From contig NMRA01000143.1 of NCBI GenBank assembly GCA_002633005.1, positions 779,331 to 843,330 on the forward strand: a stretch of 64,000 nt of DNA, written 5' to 3'. Below are positions 61,261 through 64,000 of the stretch, one piece after another. Positions within the stretch are counted from its first letter, which is position 1. The number at the start of each line of letters is the position of its first letter. The notes under the pieces were generated by a model, which did not search any database, was not told the origin of the DNA, and saw nothing but the letters and a program-made list of their open reading frames with translations. Position numbers and translations under genes: made by a program. The DNA is from Phoronis australis (lineage: Eukaryota; Phoronida; Phoronidae).

Positions 61261-63500
61261 GTTTCTCGTTAAATGTTTAGTCAACCCAGGAGTGTACGCT
61301 AAGTTTTATTGCGTAGAGAATCAACGGTCGCGAAATGTACCCACTTCGCCAACACATATCGTGCTCCAAGGAAGCGGAGGAAAGCATCAAGAAAATAATG
61401 TACACTGCATGCGCAATACAAGAATTAAAACTTTGTATGACCATCACATTTGACATTGAAGAGGCTATGTTTACTGCGTAGCTAAAGAATGCGATTTTCC
61501 ACGATGGAACAATGATACTTATGGAGTCGGACATGAGGAGGTTTGGGAGAAGTTTAACCTAGAGCCCAAAATAACGGAAGCTCACTCAAAATGTGGCACG
61601 CCATTCGCCAGTTTCCGAACCAGATCTACAGTAAAGTTTCGTGGTTACACGAGCGGTCACCTACCAGCGATGGTGGAATAGACTAATGCAACGTCTTGTA
61701 CACGTACACATTGTATCATTATGACGCGCAAGACATCGATTTACGTACATGTTTGTGACGTGAAAAGTACGTGCATAATATCAATAATTTTGTTTGTTAG
61801 ACTTACAAAAAACAAGAAAATGACAGACCCACTTTCAGCGATTCAGTCAAAAGTTTTGGTGGGGAAAATGAAGAAAATAAAGAAGAAGCAGCGCGTTGTG
61901 AAACCGCCATTCGACTGTGTGGCGTCGACGGCGACAAAGTTTGAAGCCGAAAGCACAACGGATTGCAAATTTATTAAGTTAAGGTATAAACCATAAATCA
62001 TTGCAAGAGTTGCACGTACTTTAGAATGACGGTCACGAAGAGTATTTGTTTCCACAACTGATATTTGTCGGTCTATCATTATAATTGTAGTAGTGAAGCA
62101 GCACGAATTAAATTGCGCGAGGGCTCATATTTTCGATTCCCAAGCACGTGTAACCTGAATAGTTGCTATTGGTCTTTCTACTCCTTTTGACACATTCGAA
62201 CTCAAGACTGCGTTAGACATTTTGTGGAATAGGTGTGGGATCTAATCGTCCTGCCTGAATTAGTTAATTCTTACCTGTATTCCAGTTCCCTGCTTGTTCT
62301 GTCCAATGACTCTTTTTCAGTAGTAAAACAAATCGTGTCAAAGAGTGCTTGGAGATTGTTGTGTTGACCAGGAGTCCAAAAAAACACATACTGAGTCTAA
62401 TGACACTTTTCATTGGAGTTAGGCTATCCGGCTAATCATTGTATTTACCGAGCTTTTCACCGACGTGGGGAAATGGACATCAATAATGAGAAGCCCATTT
62501 TCAAAGTTGAATTGGTGGATCCTTTGATATTCTCCTTGAACAACACGATAAGGAGGAAGCTTTTGCATTCCGGTTATCGCAAAAAATCTCCAAATTTAAA
62601 ATTGCCTCCTTTAAGTAACTGACAATAATGCTGGTCTAATCAAAATATGAAACACCTATTGTGTTCTTTTAAATAACTCGTCAGTCCATCTGACTCGAAA
62701 AATACATCATATTGTCATGTCAATGTTATGTAAGAGTACAACTCCCGTCTGCTTTGGGTTATAGAAATAGCCTACCTTTTAGAACACTGTGGCACTAGGG
62801 ATTGCGTAGGCATTAAAAATGTGACCATTGTACCTAACGGATGCACCTAAAAATAGGGCCGTCCCGGATTATATAGCGACACTCAAACCTCGCTGTGTTT
62901 ACCAACAATGCCGTAAACATCCGTTAGGCACTTTAGTTGCTTCGTATTCATGCCATTGCCGGAAGTGTCATGTGTTGTTTGTTGTTGTCTGATTCTTAAT
63001 ATTTTTTTCTGAGTTGCATTACTCAGTTCATCTTTCCAATGCCAACAATGTATTACTGCTGTGCTTTGGTCTGAAACTCCGACGTGAGCAAGTTTGATAA
63101 ACTGAACAAATACCCGTGAATGTGTGACCGGAAATTCTTGGCTTTTCCGACATGAGTGAGAGACACGAAAATGTACATGATTTCCAAAACTAGGTCAAGC
63201 ACTTTCTTATCTCCGGCACAAAGGATACATGTACTCCAGTTGCCAAAACTTGACCCTGCGATGTTGTTTACTGTAAAGTTTTCTTTTGAAAATTTATTAT
63301 ATGTGGTTAAGAGAACAAAATTAACTTGGTTGCACTTTGTGCAACTTTGAGGATTTTTTATAATTTAAGATGGTGGCTTCCACCATCTTGGCTTTCGCCT
63401 AATTTCCACACTCTGTACATGATACCATGTAGGATCCTGCAATTCATGATTTCCAATGTTTTTGGGGACGGAGAGTCCATTTCTGATATTATTTTATGGA
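61261..63500. other. No recognisable feature
   Basis: No gene or repeat was identified. The 91-codon plus-strand frame at 61721-61996 is Lys-rich and matches no family I know. Confidence 0.35.
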
Positions 63501-63504
63501 TGCA

Positions 63505-63541
63505 AGGTCAAAGTCAAGGTCAAATGAGAGGTCAAAGGTCA
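63505..63541 (+). promoter_or_regulatory. Cluster of AGGTCA nuclear-receptor half-sites
   Basis: AGGTCA occurs at 63505, 63517, 63529 and 63536, with AAGTCA at 63511. The last two form AGGTCAAAGGTCA, a perfect direct repeat spaced by one base (DR1), the known binding form for RXR heterodimers, HNF4 and COUP-TF. There is no gene nearby in the window, and similar strings also occur as simple repeats in animal genomes, so function is uncertain. Confidence 0.3.
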
Positions 63542-63689
63542 CGTTGAACTGAAACTAGGAAAATTCATCTCTTAAATTCATGGGAAATGCGTAATTATCC
63601 TTCCTGGGATTCCATTATATCAAAAATAAGGGATAGCTAAATACTGGAAAAAGATATCCACCCAACATCTCAATAATTAGCTTAAAATA

Positions 63690-63890
63690 TTGTTGCACCA
63701 GACCTACTCATGCCGCTCAGGAAGGCCCATCATAGTGATCACCTTGGACCATCTTTATGCTTTATTAGTTGAAACAGAGCTGACGAGCTAGGGACTTGCC
63801 TGACTCAAGCGACCAGCAGTGTACCCCGTGTGACTCGAAAACACAACCTTGAGTAGAGGAAGGACACTAGGCCACACTGCCTCCTCATAG
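63690..63890 (-). mobile_element. tRNA-derived SINE, copy C
   Basis: Read on the minus strand it starts TATGAGGAGGCAGTGTGGCC, then CTACTCAAGGTTGTGTTTTC with a partly mutated box B, then CTAGCTCGTCAGCTCTGTTT, AATAAAGCATAAA and GGTCCAAGGTGATCA, and ends CCTTCCTGAGCGGC. It is the opposite orientation of the family at 23.9 and 52.2 kb. Confidence 0.75.
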
Positions 63891-64000
63891 TAAATATGGA
63901 TATGTGTATAGATTACGCGCAATCCGTTCCATTCCCCTCTCCATTTGAGTTTTGGCTTCTACTGGCACATTAGACATCCCATAAATCATGAGCTCGAAGA

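Overview
The window reads as nuclear DNA of an animal, most likely a marine invertebrate. It is AT-rich, has no operons or long tracts of genes, and carries one clear intron-containing metazoan gene exon. The rest is dense with short inverted-repeat transposons, tRNA-derived SINEs, microsatellites and minisatellites. The palindrome TACATGTA recurs throughout; from memory this is common in amphioxus, hemichordate and mollusc genomes, but the species cannot be fixed from the sequence. Two N bases (27650 and 32858) show this is an assembled draft.

The only confidently recognised gene is on the minus strand at 8237-9348. It is a coding exon of an HCN / Ih-type hyperpolarisation-activated cation channel. 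The exon encodes a long, disordered, Ser/Arg-rich N-terminus followed by the conserved HCN pre-S1 domain, and ends at a textbook splice donor just before the expected S1 helix. No downstream exon was found between position 1 and 8236, so intron 1 is longer than 8.2 kb and the pore, voltage sensor and cyclic-nucleotide domain lie outside the window. A splice acceptor 21 bases upstream of the ATG suggests a further 5' untranslated exon to the right.

The remainder, about 9.4-64 kb, is intergenic or 5' intronic and dominated by old mobile DNA. The main pieces are: an element around 15.2-16.8 kb with a SAP-like coding remnant; a 551-bp and a 495-bp copy of one Mutator-like non-autonomous element (22.8 and 54.1 kb), both with target duplications of 9-10 bp; a 1.63-kb TTAA-flanked element (24.8-26.4 kb) with two coding remnants; a THAP zinc-finger pseudogene with a frameshift (35.1-35.3 kb); three copies of one tRNA-related SINE (23.9, 52.2, 63.8 kb); several foldback elements (33.0, 36.4, 39.3, 59.3-60.3 kb); and tandem arrays (2.8, 37.4, 38.2, 41.8, 60.7 kb).

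No multi-gene system, CRISPR array, rRNA or intact tRNA gene is visible. Most of the longer open frames are chance frames. The interest here lies in the transposon structures, which were worked out from paired ends and target duplications rather than from coding content.
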